Below are positions 22,492 to 34,415 of a DNA stretch of 64,000 bases, in pieces (the stretch's first letter is position 1; each line of letters opens with the position of its first letter). This DNA is from Casuarina equisetifolia. Taxonomy: Eukaryota > Streptophyta > Magnoliopsida > Fagales > Casuarinaceae. The translations under genes were made by a program, and so were the position numbers. Below the pieces are notes generated by a model. It worked only from the letters and a program-made list of their open reading frames with translations, made no database searches and had not been told where the DNA came from. The stretch is from assembly GCA_028551475.1 (NCBI GenBank), contig CM052362.1, forward strand, positions 566,166-630,165, written 5' to 3'.

Positions 22492-23139
22492 TCTGTGGAT
22501 GATGAAACAACCTCAAAAAGATTATTTCACTTGGAGAATTAGTGACTATAAAGCTTTAAGAGATGAATATAATTACTTTGAACCATTCATTGTTCAAAGG
22601 CAGAAGTGGTAAGATTAGAGTTTTACTCCTTATTAGTTTCAAATATGTTTACTTATTTTGTTATTTAACAAGATTTAGTTTTATGTTATGCAAAATAAAA
22701 GGTTGTAGCTTGCCTAAAAAGGAGGAGAAATAGAAGCAGATAATTTCTTGTCTATCTATCTCTAATTGTATGCAAAATACAAGCTATGAATAAGGAACCA
22801 AATACATACCAATCACCATGAAGAGAAAGGTATGTAATATTGAATTTTGCAAAAATATAATCTTATTCTTCCTTTATTTTCTACCTAATTGGAAGAAAAT
22901 TTTTCCTACAAATTATGTGAAAGATGGATCTAAAAAAATCTAAGAATATAATAAATTCTTACTTTATAGCTAATTATTGGTTCAATAAGGATTTTGGTTA
23001 TAGTCACCACAAGTTTGGGCCACTAAGAGATTTGTAGAACACATCAAAGAACTACTTGGTGAATAATGCTTTACTGATTGAACGCAAGATTGATGTCATA
23101 TTTGTGGTTAATGATTTCTTCGAAAAAGTAAAAAATTAG
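22492..23139 (+). pseudogene. MATH-domain gene copy 2, 3' half only
   Basis: Starts inside exon 4 (TGGATGATGAAACAACCTC) and continues with the end of exon 4 (to about 22608), exon 5 (about 22703-22828) and exon 6 (about 22970-23139). Exons 1-3 and the first MATH domain are absent. It is a truncated unit made by recombination inside the array, with further small damage in exon 5. The + strand copia element begins shortly after its end. Confidence 0.8.
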
Positions 23140-23189
23140 TTGAAGATGAGTCTTTTTTTTGGTTTAATTTGTTTTGTTCGTTAATATAG

Positions 23190-26100
23190 CTAAATTGGTT
23201 TACAATATGTTTTGTTTTTTGTTTGGCTTAAAGTGTGGTTTGTTGATTTTTGCTATTTGGTTAAACGAATTTTTGGATTATTTGGGTTAAAAATGTGATT
23301 TTTGAAAATTTCATATTGCAAAAATCCCAAATCTCTTAATCAGGAAAAATTTGATGAAATTTTGATATAATTGAGTTGTTTTTCCCTTCTATCAGTCCTT
23401 TTGCATGTAGATCTACAGATCTACACGTGATTTATGCCATGAAATTGCATTTTACAGTCGATTTATGTTTTGTCCGAAACCTAACATTTTTGGGTTCAAA
23501 TTTGGTCATTTTGTGGCGTAATCTAGCAAAGGAAAACATTTCTTTTGATCTTTTTCGGCAAATCTGTGCTGAAATCGGCACCTTTTTCGTGTAAATCTTG
23601 CACGAATAATTGAATCGCGAATGAAATTGTTCATGGTTTGTTTGGGTCGATTTCGACTCGAATAAGCGGTTCAACCCGCTTTGCGGGTCACCCAAATCCG
23701 GGCCTAACAGGGCTGGACCCAGGTCAGGATGGTTCGACCTATTTGGGTTGAGCTGGCTTGGCCCATTTGGATCGGCTCGGTCTGGCCCATTTGGGTTAGC
23801 CTGATCCAGCCCATTTGGGTTAACCGACCAGGTCAACCCGACTTGATCAACGGTCAACAGTCAATGGTCAACGGTAAAAAATCAACCATTTTGACCAGAA
23901 ACTTTGACTGGCGTGTGAGAGCATGTGGATGGTCCAAATTGAGCACAGTTTGAACCAGTGTGTGTATTTTTGAATAACAAACATTTTGATATGTTATTTG
24001 ATATGTTTTGTACATCTTCTAGTCTCTTTTGATGCTTTAAAGTTTGGAGCATGTAAGTTGACACCTTGTTTTCTTTCTATCATGTTTTAGTTTGTTCATA
24101 TACATACTTTGTATGCTATTATGGTATATGTAAATATAGCATGCATTCAGTTAATTATATTAAAGTGTTTATTCATATTCTAATGAGTACATAAAGCATG
24201 TCCCGCAATATGGGAATGATCCAATTAAGTTGTGATTGCCAAAGCGGCACAACTTAATTGTGTTCAAAAGATGTTTTCTCACGTGGATGGGAATGTTTTT
24301 AGTTTTAGTATATAATTATACTTCCAAAGGAAGTGATTATATATTAGAACATACAGAACTGCATAGTTGAAATGCGTGTGTTTAGACTAATTAAATTAGT
24401 CTATACACCCAAAGGTGGTAGATTATGAAAATTAGAATATTTTCATGACTTTTACTATGCCACAATTTTACATTGATTTGTTATGTATTCTGCCCAAATG
24501 TGTTTATATGATAGAGTTTGTGAATCTCAAAGTATATGATCATGTGATTGTATTTATATTGTACTCATATATTACTAATCTTGTATTGGCTCACTTTCAG
24601 TCATCTTTTCCATCAACAACCAAATAATAACTATTGAGACACTTAGAGGTGCAAACTTTAAAAGATGGAAAGAAAATGTTATGTTTACAATGAAAATGGT
24701 AGATGTTCATTCTGCATTCACTACAGAAATGTCAGATACTCTCACTAAAGAGAGTACTAAAGAGCAAAAGAAAGCTTTTGAATTATGGATAAGGAGTAAT
24801 AGTATTTGTTTATTATCCATGAAGAGGTCAATTATGGATCATCTCAAGAATGGGTTGCATGTGGATGGTATATCTAAGGCATTTATGGAAGCTGTAGAAA
24901 GCAGGTATCGGGTATCTTCTAATGCTAAAATAGGGTAACTTTTTCAAGCATTATATGCTATGAGGTATGATGGTGCTGGTGATGTAAGAGATTACATCAT
25001 TAGAATGGTAGATTTCCAAACAAAGCTTAAGGTATTAGATGTTGCACTCCTTGATGCGTGTGTTGTCCACCATGTTTTGAATTCGCTTCCTCCTGAATTT
25101 GGAATAATCAAGACCGCTTATAATAATCAGGAAGAGAGCTGGTCTTTTAATGATCTAATTTCTAAAGTAGTAGCTGAAGAAGAGAAATTAAAGCGAGACA
25201 AGTTGCATATGGTTATGTATTCACCCAATTCGAATGTGAGAAAAGGAAGAAGAGCAATTGCACAAAGTTATCTAGGTACTCTTTTAACCTCTAAGAATGT
25301 GCATTCATCTAGTAATAAAGGTAGGGTCAAGAAAACACTCTTTAAGAAAGAGAGTGAGCGTTACTTCTTTTGTAAGAAGAAGGGTCATATGAAGAAGGAG
25401 TGTAACAAATACAAATCTTAGCTTCTAAAGCGCAAGCCAGCAGATTATAGTTCTTTGGTTTTTGTTTGTGAATCTAATTTATTTATAGCCCCATCAAGTT
25501 CTTGATGGCTCGATATTGGTGCAACTAATAATATTGCTTTTACCATTCAAGGATTCATAAACAAGCGGAGACCAAGTAAAGATGAATTATGGCTTACAAT
25601 TGGGAATAATGCTAAAGTCCCTCTAGACTTTGTGGGAGATATTATTTTGACATTAAATTCTGATATTCAAATGTTATTAAAGAACAATTTTTATGTACCG
25701 TCTTTTAGACGAAATTTAATTTCAGTTTCTATTTTAGACATGGATGGTTATGCGTTTGAAGTAAAGAATTCAATGATTACTTTGTTTTATAATTCAAATC
25801 AAGTTGGATCTTGTGTTTTATCATATAGTTTATATCAATTAAGTTTATCTCCCTATAATGTCTATAATATTGAAAAGGTTGTTCCCAAAAGGTCTCTACC
25901 TAAAGAGCAATTATATATGTTGTGGCATAAAAGGCTTGGTCACATTTCTAGAGAGAGGGTGGAAAGATTGATAAAGTTTAATATTCTTCCTCCTCTTAAA
26001 GATGATTTAGAGACATGTATTGATTGTTGTAGAGGTAAAATGGTCAAGATAAAGAAAAAGACTGCAAATCGCAGTTTTAATATCTTAGAGATCATTCACA

Positions 26101-29100
26101 CTGATATCAGTGGACCCTATACATCAACCATATGTAGAAATGTATATTTTATTACATTTATAGATGATTTTTCCCTTTATGGTTACCTATATTTGATTAA
26201 GGAAAAGTCTGAGTCTCTTGATAAATTCAAGATTTTCAAGACTAAGGTCAAAAAACAGTTAGGAAAAATAATCAAGGTTGTTAGATCATATAGAAGGGGG
26301 GAATATTATGGCAAACATGGCGATGCTGGACAACTTAAAGGCATGTTTGTAAAATATTTAGTAGACTCTAGAATAATTGCTTAATTGACAATGCTAGGGA
26401 GTCCTGAACAAAATAGTGTAGCTGAAAGACGTAACATGACTCTTATGGATATGGTGAGAAGTATGGTCAGTAGAATCAATTTACCTGGTTTCTTATGGGG
26501 AGAAGCTTTGAAAACAACTTTTTGTATACTCAATCGAGTACTTATGAAAGCTGTTCCACTTACACCATTTGAATTATGGACTGGTCGTGTACCAAGTTTA
26601 AATCATTTAAAAGTTTAGGGATGTCCTGCAAAAGTAAGGTTATATAATCCAACTCTAGGTAAGTTGGATTCAAGGATTACAAGATGTTATTTTGTTTCTT
26701 ATCCTAATCATTCTAAAGGATATCATTTTTATAACTCATTTGGAGGAACTAGAATTATAGAGTCCCAAACTATAAAATTTTTGGAGCTTGATGTAGCAGA
26801 ATATGTTGGTAGTACTCCTCCACCAATTCAAGATGCAAATGAAGTAGGTACGTCTGTGACATTTTCTTTACTTACTCAAGAAATAGAATTGCCTATAGTA
26901 CCAACTGTAAGGATGTCTAAACCTTCATCATCAGTTACAAATCTGGTTGTGGAACACCAAGTGTAGAATCAAGATCCTGAACCTATACTTCAAAGGTTAA
27001 CTAGAGAAAGAAGATCTGTAATTCATCTTGATTATTTAGTTTATTTGGGTGAACAAGATTATGATATAGGAATTATAAAAGATCCAATAATGTATATAGA
27101 AGCAATATCAAGTTCTTAAGCAAAGTTGTGGTTAGATGCAATATAAGATGAAATGCAATTGATGAAGCATAATGATGCTTGGGAACTTGTTGAGTTACCT
27201 AAAGGTTGTAAAGATTTCTTTAGAATTGTAATGACTTTAGTAGCTCATTTCAATATGGAATTGCACCAAATGGATGTTATAACAGCTTTTCTGAATGGGA
27301 CTGTAGATGAAACAGTGTATATGAAACATCATGAAGGTTTTGAAATGAAAGGAGGAGAAAAACTTTTTTGTAGACTTAAGAAGTCTATTTATGGATTAAA
27401 GCAAGCTTCGAGACAGTGGTACATAAAGTTTGATAGTTTTATCACTTTATATGGTTTTGTGGAGAATAAAGTAGATCGTTGTATATACACCAAGATCAGT
27501 GGGAGTACTCCAATCTTTCTTATCCTTTATGTGGATGACATTTTTCTTGCGAGTAATAGTCAAAGTTACTTCATGAGACTAAAGAGTTATTGTCAACTCA
27601 GTTTGATATGAAAGATCTTGGTGAAGCAACTTATGTTTTAGGGATTGAAATTCAAAAGGACCGTTCTCTGTGTTTATTGGGGCTTTCTTAAAAGGCATAT
27701 ATAGGTTGAATTCTCGAACGGTATAACATGGAAGATTGTAGAGGTGGCAAGGTTCCAATCTATAAAAGTGATAAATTAAATAAAGATCAATGACTTGAGA
27801 TAGAGGAAAAGAAAGCTTTAATGAAGAATATACCATATGCGAGTGTGCTTGGTAGTATTATGTATGCTCAGGTTTCTATGCGCCCTAACATATCTTTTAT
27901 AATAGGACTTCTTGGAAGATATCAATCGAATCCTGGACAAGAGCATTGGGTAGCTGTTAAGAAAGTCTTACGGTACTTAAAAAGAACAAAAGATTGTATG
28001 ATGACTTAAAAAGAGCTAGAGCTAGTTGGGTATACAAATTCAAATTTTGCTGGATGTAAGGATGATTGGAAATCTACATCAGGATATGTGTTTATGATGG
28101 CAGGAGGAGCCATTTCATGGAAAAGCTCAAAACAGACAATGATGACATCTTTAACCATGCATTCGGAATTTATGGCATGCTATGGAGCATCCATTCAAGC
28201 TATTTGGCTAAAGAACCTCATAAGAGAATTACAAGACTTTGATTTTGTTAATAGACCAATCAAGTTATACTATGATAATAGAGTCGCAGTATTGATTATT
28301 AACAATAATAAAAGTCTAGGAGGGTCTAAACATATAGATATAAAGTACTTAACCATAAAGGAAAAGGTTAAGGAAGGTGAAATTTCAGTAGAGTCGATTA
28401 ATACAGTTGATATGATAGCTGATCCACTTACTAAAGGTCTAAGCCCTTATGTTTATGAAAGACATGTCAATAGCATGGGCTTCGCGGCATCATGGGATGC
28501 TTTTGTATAGTGGGAGCTTTTAATCTTCTCTTTAAAGACTTAAGGTAAATGTATACCTTAAGCATTAGCTGGAATTAGTTAGCCATAAGAATATCTTGTA
28601 ACACATAAAGATTAACTCGAGTTAAGTGCAAGATATATCAAAGGTTCATTGGAACCATAAAGTAAATTCTTTGATAACATTCTATTATCAAAGGAGAGAG
28701 AATTAGACTGACAACAGTAATAATACATACAGATATTGTTAAAGTGTTATATAGTTGTCGCATCACCATATTTATCCGTTTTAATGAGATTGAAAATTTT
28801 GTGGTCATGATTGGTACTATATCACTTAATAGGTATAGTTACTGATGTGATTCAGAGTTTGAGATCTTATATGGTGGGATTCTAATTAAGAACTGTTTCT
28901 GGATCAATGTAAAGATGCGCATAATTTCATATTAATATAACCCAAGTGGGAGAATGTTAGCTTAATTTTATATTAAGCTTACTTAAATGGGTTATATTAA
29001 GTTTGTCTATGAGTTCTAAATATAGACTGGCTGATGTGGGCCATGGCTAACCAAATAGGGCCGTGATGAGTGGGACTATTAGGTTGCACATAAAGTAAGG

Positions 29101-29385
29101 CTAGGTCTTATCCTCTAGCTTATGATATAAATTCATGTTATTCTTAGGGTTGCATAAGGTTGTTTTACAAAGAGACGAAACCCTAGGTTCTTTCATCGAG
29201 CCAGTGATTCTTATGAGAATAGATGATATTCGCCTAAGCCCGAATTCCAAGTCGCATTATTGGATTTACGACACCAAAAGAATAGATCGCAAAAGTGATA
29301 TGTTTCTACCTATTCTTTTTATGTTTGTTTGCTAAATCAAAATCATACAAAAGGTATTTTAGATATGTCTACGCAGATCCAATAA
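23190..29385 (+). mobile_element. Ty1/copia LTR retrotransposon 1, broken
   Basis: A fossil copia element. The order of parts is leader (about 23190-24600), gag (about 24600-25420, ending in a zinc knuckle CKKKGHMKKEC), protease and pre-integrase region (about 25440-26060, LWHKRLGH), integrase (about 26060-26620), reverse transcriptase (about 27150-27830, LYVDD) and RNase H (about 28020-28510). Then come a polypurine-like tract and a 3' LTR starting TGTTAGC at 28955. The order integrase before RT defines copia. A 5' LTR was not found, and the 3' LTR end near 29385 is approximate. The coding part is broken in roughly eight or more places, so it cannot be active. It lies in the 3' flank of MATH copy 2. 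Age cannot be read from LTR divergence because only one LTR is visible. Confidence 0.85.
23738..23833 (+). repeat. four 24-bp tandem repeats in the copia 1 leader
   Basis: Four head-to-tail units of exactly 24 bp (23738, 23762, 23786, 23810) share the start CCCATTTGGGTT or a close variant. In one frame each would read PIW plus five residues, giving an eight-residue period. They lie in the untranslated leader before gag and are followed by GGTCAACGG-type words at 23850-23880. Confidence 0.8.
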
Positions 29386-29389
29386 AGTA

Positions 29390-29757
29390 TAATCACATCG
29401 CATAAAAGATAAGGATCACGACCATCACTCTTGGTCTTTGACTTCGCATAAAAAAGCCTTTTTGGAAAAATCAATAGATCCTAGTTTGTGAATACAAAAT
29501 TGTGCATGCCAAAACAAACTAGATCACTAAGAAAGTTAAAATAGTTAGGTCTACTATAAATTGTTTCGTTCAAGTACTACATATTTTAATAATCACATCG
29601 CATAAAAGATAAGGATCACAACCATCACTCTTGGTCTTTAACTTCGCATAAAAAAGCCCTTTTGGCAAAATCAATAGATCCTAGTTTGAGAATACAAAAT
29701 TGTGCATGCCAAAACAAACCAGATCACCAAGAAAGTTAAAATAGTTAGGTCTACTAT
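29390..29757 (-). repeat. inverted, doubled piece of MATH 3' flank
   Basis: Two direct copies of about 167 bp (29390-29557 and 29591-29757), spaced about 34 bp, both begin AATCACATCGCATAAAAGAT. Their reverse complement matches the 3' flank of MATH copies 5 (about 46490-46660) and 7 (about 54690-54850), through words such as TATTCACAAACTAGGAT and ACCTAACTATTT. This is array flank in the opposite orientation, present twice, between the end of copia 1 and the next spacer. Confidence 0.8.
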
Positions 29758-29762
29758 ATATA

Positions 29763-30752
29763 TATTTTTTTGGTGAAAAAAAAAGAGAAGAGGTGTGCAC
29801 ATACATAATTTGTAGGTTTAACACCTAACTGGCCAAGGAATTATTATTTTTCCACTAGACAAAATAATAATCATGCGATATTATCCAAAAGTTTAAATTG
29901 TTAATCCCTTGATTTCATAATTATAGAAACCTAAATCTCCATTTATTTTACACTTTAACCCCTAAAATTAATCCTAGAACCACCCTAAATGAAAATTTGT
30001 GTAAATCCTTCAATAATTCTTACACCTAATAAAAATGAACATCATTTACCCAAGTATTACCACTAATTACAGATATCAATTCTACAAAATAAAGATTTTG
30101 TTCAATTAGACGTCCTAGAATCACCTAACATATCAAACATCATTCACTTAAAAGTCAAATCACAGAGTTTCATTATCACGAGTGTGCTTATTTTAGAATG
30201 CGAGTGAAAGAATTCCCATTGCCATGATGTGATGTTGGGAAAACAGTTCTATAATTTTTAGGTATTGAACCCAATCTTGTCACTAAAAGATGTATGTTTG
30301 TGGAAATCTTGTAACTAAAAAGCTATCATCACCAATTAACTAGTTTCTCGTTGATAATTGTTTTGTTGTAAAAAGTTGTTCCTACTAAGATGAACTTGTT
30401 AAAATGCAGAAAGATAATCCCATATCTTAGAATTATAAAAGAATGAAGAAAAAGTAGTTTATTACTACAAAGTGACAATCCTTCTCATCAATAATAATTA
30501 TGTCATTTATGGTTTGTGATAATAGTTTTGTTATTAGACTTAGAAAAGGCAAAAAAAAAAAAGAAAAAAAAGGATAATTTTGTTATTACCATTTGATAAC
30601 AGAAGAACGGAAGATGACAATGAAGGTGTTGTTTCATTGCATACGAACTGTGTTCCAAACTCTTCCTCCTCATCTTCATTGATATTCCTCAAAACTCATG
30701 TTGTCTACCTTTTTGAGTGGTAGCTTTCAGCACCACTTCCCAGATTCCACCA
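29763..30752 (+). repeat. array spacer, first copy (left part)
   Basis: Non-coding spacer recurring at about 46720-47690 and 54930-55990, starting near AATTTGTAGGTTTAACACCTAACT. It is interrupted by the LINE at 30771 and resumes at 33196. No gene was seen. The right part, about 33196-34415, is the 5' flank of MATH copy 3 and matches 47700-48950. Confidence 0.8.
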
Positions 30753-30770
30753 ACATATATTCACACTTTT

Positions 30771-33177
30771 TTTTTGTGAAAGGTCAAATTATATATCACC
30801 TGTAAAAAAATTTACAAATTATTCGATTACAAAATATCATCATCTAAGTTCAAATATTGCACTTGGTAAATTCCAAAGCTCTTGTAAAAATTTATTACAA
30901 TTTGTAAGCTTGACTCCTCTGGTAGATGAAATCTTTCCTCTCACATCCTTTTTGATTTTAGCAATAATGGTTGAATTAACTAGACTTGTATCATTGAATC
31001 TTCTTCTATTCCTTTCTCTCCAAATGTGATACAATACGGCCTTGAAAGATATATTAAGTAAATTTGCTGCAAAGCTCTTCCTCTTAACAATCTTGATCAT
31101 CCAACAAATTTTAGCTCTCCAGTGTTCAATTATTCGAGTTAATCCATTCATGCCTAACAAAGCCTTCTAGATGTAGTTTGTAAACCTACACTTAAAAAAT
31201 ACATGTTCTTGTGATTTTTCTTCTTGTTGGCAAAGGTTGTATTGTAGATCCACTGAACTATTCTATTTAGCCACCCTATCTGCTGTGGATAGTTTGTCTT
31301 TCAAAGTGATCCAGCAGACAAAATTATGCTTTGGTACTCCTTCTTTCCAGACAAGTCTTGCCCATTCAGTATCTTCTTTATACTCTCTTAATGCTACATA
31401 ACTTTTCACAATATTGTATTCTGAGTTTGTCGCTTGTTGCGTAAGTTCACTTCTTACTTGTAAAATATTCCTAAAGCTCCAAGGTAGTGATCCTTTCATC
31501 TTAACTTCTAATATATTCCTTTCCTTCAAATTTTCTGTTATCATCCATTTAACCCATAAAGAGTTTGTGTTGGGGTACACAAGAGACCATAAGAGTTTTC
31601 CAATTGCCGCCTTATTCCAAGTATGAATGCCTATCAAACCTAGTCCTCCAGAAATTTTAGGCCAACAAACTTTTTTCCATGCCACTTTCGCTACACATCG
31701 TCCATTAGATTTACCTGCCTAAAGGAAGGTTCTAATCCTTTTTTCAATTTCATAAAGAGTCTATTTTGGCAATAGAAAAATTTGCATCCAATATGTTTGC
31801 AATGAGAACAGAACACTTTTTGCTAGCTGCAGTCTCCCCCCATAACTAATATGCTTAGACTCCCACCCTTCAATTCTCCTCAATATCTTTTCTATCAGGA
31901 TAGCACAATCTAGGTTAGAGAGTCTTTTAGTAATCAATGGAACTCCCAAGTATTTTATGGGAAGTTGACCTTCTCGGATAGGAATATGATCAAGTATTAG
32001 AGCATTTTCCTATTTAGACAAGCCTGAAAAGAAAATTTGACACTTTTCTGTATGCATCTTCAAACCTGTTATATCTTCAAACTCTTGCATAGCATCTAGT
32101 AAACATAATATAGACTCAATATCTCCATGAGCAAACAGAAAAAGATCATCAGCAAAGCATAGATGAGTGATCTTCTCTTTAGAGCATTTCCAGTGAAATT
32201 TAAACCTTCCAGAAGAGACTTTCTTTTGTATAATTCTATTAAGAATCTCCATCACAATAACAAAGAGAAAAGGAGAAAGAGGGTCTCCTTGTCTAAGTCC
32301 CTTTGCCCCCTTAAAAAAACCTGTATGAGAGCCATTGATGTTCATAGAATATCCAACAGTAGTGCACTTTCAATCAGCAATCTAAATTTGTCTGGGAACT
32401 TCAAAACTTTCAGAGTATTTAGGATAGCATTCCAGTCTATTGAATCATATGCTTTCATAATATCAACCTTAATTGCTACCCTTTTCCCATGAATACCTTT
32501 GTGATAATTGTGCATTAACTCTTGACATAACAAAATATTTTCTTTAATGTTCCTTCCTAACACAAAAGTTGTTTGACAAGGATGTATGAAATGAGGCAAA
32601 GCTATACTTAATCTTCCTGCCACAATTTTAGATATGATCTTGTACAACACATTGCAACAGGAGATTGGTCTAAAATCTTTTATATTAGTGGCATTAATTT
32701 TTTTAGGGACAAGGGATATTACCGTTGAATTTATGCTTCGCAGTAGCTGTCTCTTCTGAAAGAAAGCTATAATTGCATCTTCTATGTCACTCCCTATAAT
32801 ACTTCAAGCTTTCTTGAAAAAGAAGCTATTATATCCATCAGGACTTGGAGCTTTGTAATCACCAATAGTATTAAGGATCTTTTGTATTTCTTCTCTTTGA
32901 ACATCTGCTATAAGGCTTCTCTTTATCTCTTTTGAGATTTCCATGGGAAATAACTCTCTTAATTTTTCTTCTGATGGTTGAAGTTGGCTTGCCCTCCCTA
33001 GCAAGTTTTGATAGTAACTTAGAATTTTGTTCTTTATCATTTCAAGATCTTCAGTAAGTTGCCCATCATCTATTTCCAGCTTGACAATGTGATTTTTTGC
33101 TCTCCTCTTCATCATGCTTCTAAAAAAGACTTTACTGTTACAATCTCCCTCTTTCAGCCAAGTATTTCTTGATTTTT
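30771..33177 (-). mobile_element. L1-type LINE, 5'-truncated
   Basis: A non-LTR retrotransposon on the - strand. Its poly(A) end is the T-run at about 30767-30775. Reverse-transcriptase motifs are clear: GLRQGDPLSPFLF near 32290 and FADDLFLF near 32130, preceded by the fingers region (KVDIMKAYDSIDW) and a linker with APSPDGYN. Towards the 3' end is the zinc-binding RVT-associated region (about 30840-31690). The endonuclease and ORF1 are missing, so it is 5'-truncated. ORF2 is split into about six open pieces by stops and frameshifts. It is flanked by a direct repeat ACATATATTCACAC (30753-30766 and 33178-33191), extendable by TTTT, which is a textbook LINE target-site duplication. The corresponding spacer near 55985 is empty. 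Confidence 0.93.
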
Positions 33178-34415
33178 ACATATATTCACACTTTTAAAGT
33201 AAGCAAACGTAAGAATGTCCCCCCCTTTTTTTTTAACTTATTTACACACCCATCCATAGATATGCATACAGAGAGCCTTATTGTTGGGATTTAAATGCAA
33301 ACATTCATATATTTACTATATGCGCACTAGGTTTGGTTGGATGAGGATGGTTGCGTACAAGTATGTCGTATTATAGTTATCTGCGGTCAAGCATTATTGC
33401 AATACCCAGTTGTGGTCGAGTTTTAGCCGTTGATATGTTGGCATCAAAGCTATGTGCTGGTTGAGACTACTCGCAAATACATGAGACTTAAATCAGCTTC
33501 TGAGTTCTACTACTTCCTCCAATTTTTTAGACATAACAAATGCAATAGAACGCATATCGCAAGGGACATCAGTCTCACCAGTGCACAAACCCAGCGAAGC
33601 TCGAAGACCGCGAGCCAACCACACCTCGGATGGGTAAAGGTACCAAACACACTTAACTTTTAGGCTTCAGTAAATATTTAAATCCGCTATGAGGCTTTTA
33701 CAGAAAGAGAGCAAAAGTTGAGGAAGAGTGAGGGCTTTAAGAATTGGATATCTTAGCGGAGGAGGTACGCTGAATAGAACCAATGCTTGCTTCCATATTG
33801 ATCGAAGTACATCCAGTTGCTTTTATAATGTTGTGTTGATGTGCCATTCAGGGCATTTTAATTTAAAGTCTCCGAGAACACAGGCGTTGCAGGTCTTGAA
33901 AAGAGTGAAATAATTTGTTGCATTTCAAGTACGAGGTAAAATAGAACGAAAATGTCCATAATTTTACCTCTGTCAATTTTATCTAAAAGAGTGAAGCATG
34001 TCATCCAAAATGATTTGCTAGAACCCACCTATTTCGCTTGTTCTCTACCCGCCTTCCTCTGAAATTTCTGTGATCCTGGGTTTATCTTCTAATCGTGTTG
34101 AATTGTTGTGACTTGGAATGAGTGTATTTAGGTGCGTGTGAGGGGGGAGTTCATGTCTGAAATGAATCGAGGTGCTAGTTCTTTCACAAATTGCTCAAAC
34201 ATTGTATGTCTCCTTCAGAGCAATCTGGTGATTTTTGGGTGGTGATGCGGTAGACTTCCTTCCCTATGAAACAAAGTCGTCTAGGAAATACCAAATTAGA
34301 GTAACAGCAACTGCCCAAACATGAGAAGGAAACCGCCTATAGTTCCTGATATATTGTAACGCCTTCCTCGAATGTATGCAGGGCCGGAGGAGAAAGAAGA
34401 GTTCCAAAAGAAGAC

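Noticed and set aside
23738-23833. Regularly spaced repeats, considered as CRISPR-like
   Set aside because: The units are contiguous with no unique spacers, and this is a plant nuclear context.
23729-23953. Open frame with an eight-residue PIWV repeat, possibly a secreted repeat peptide
   Set aside because: The 24-bp repeats lie in the untranslated leader of a copia element, with no start context or splice evidence.
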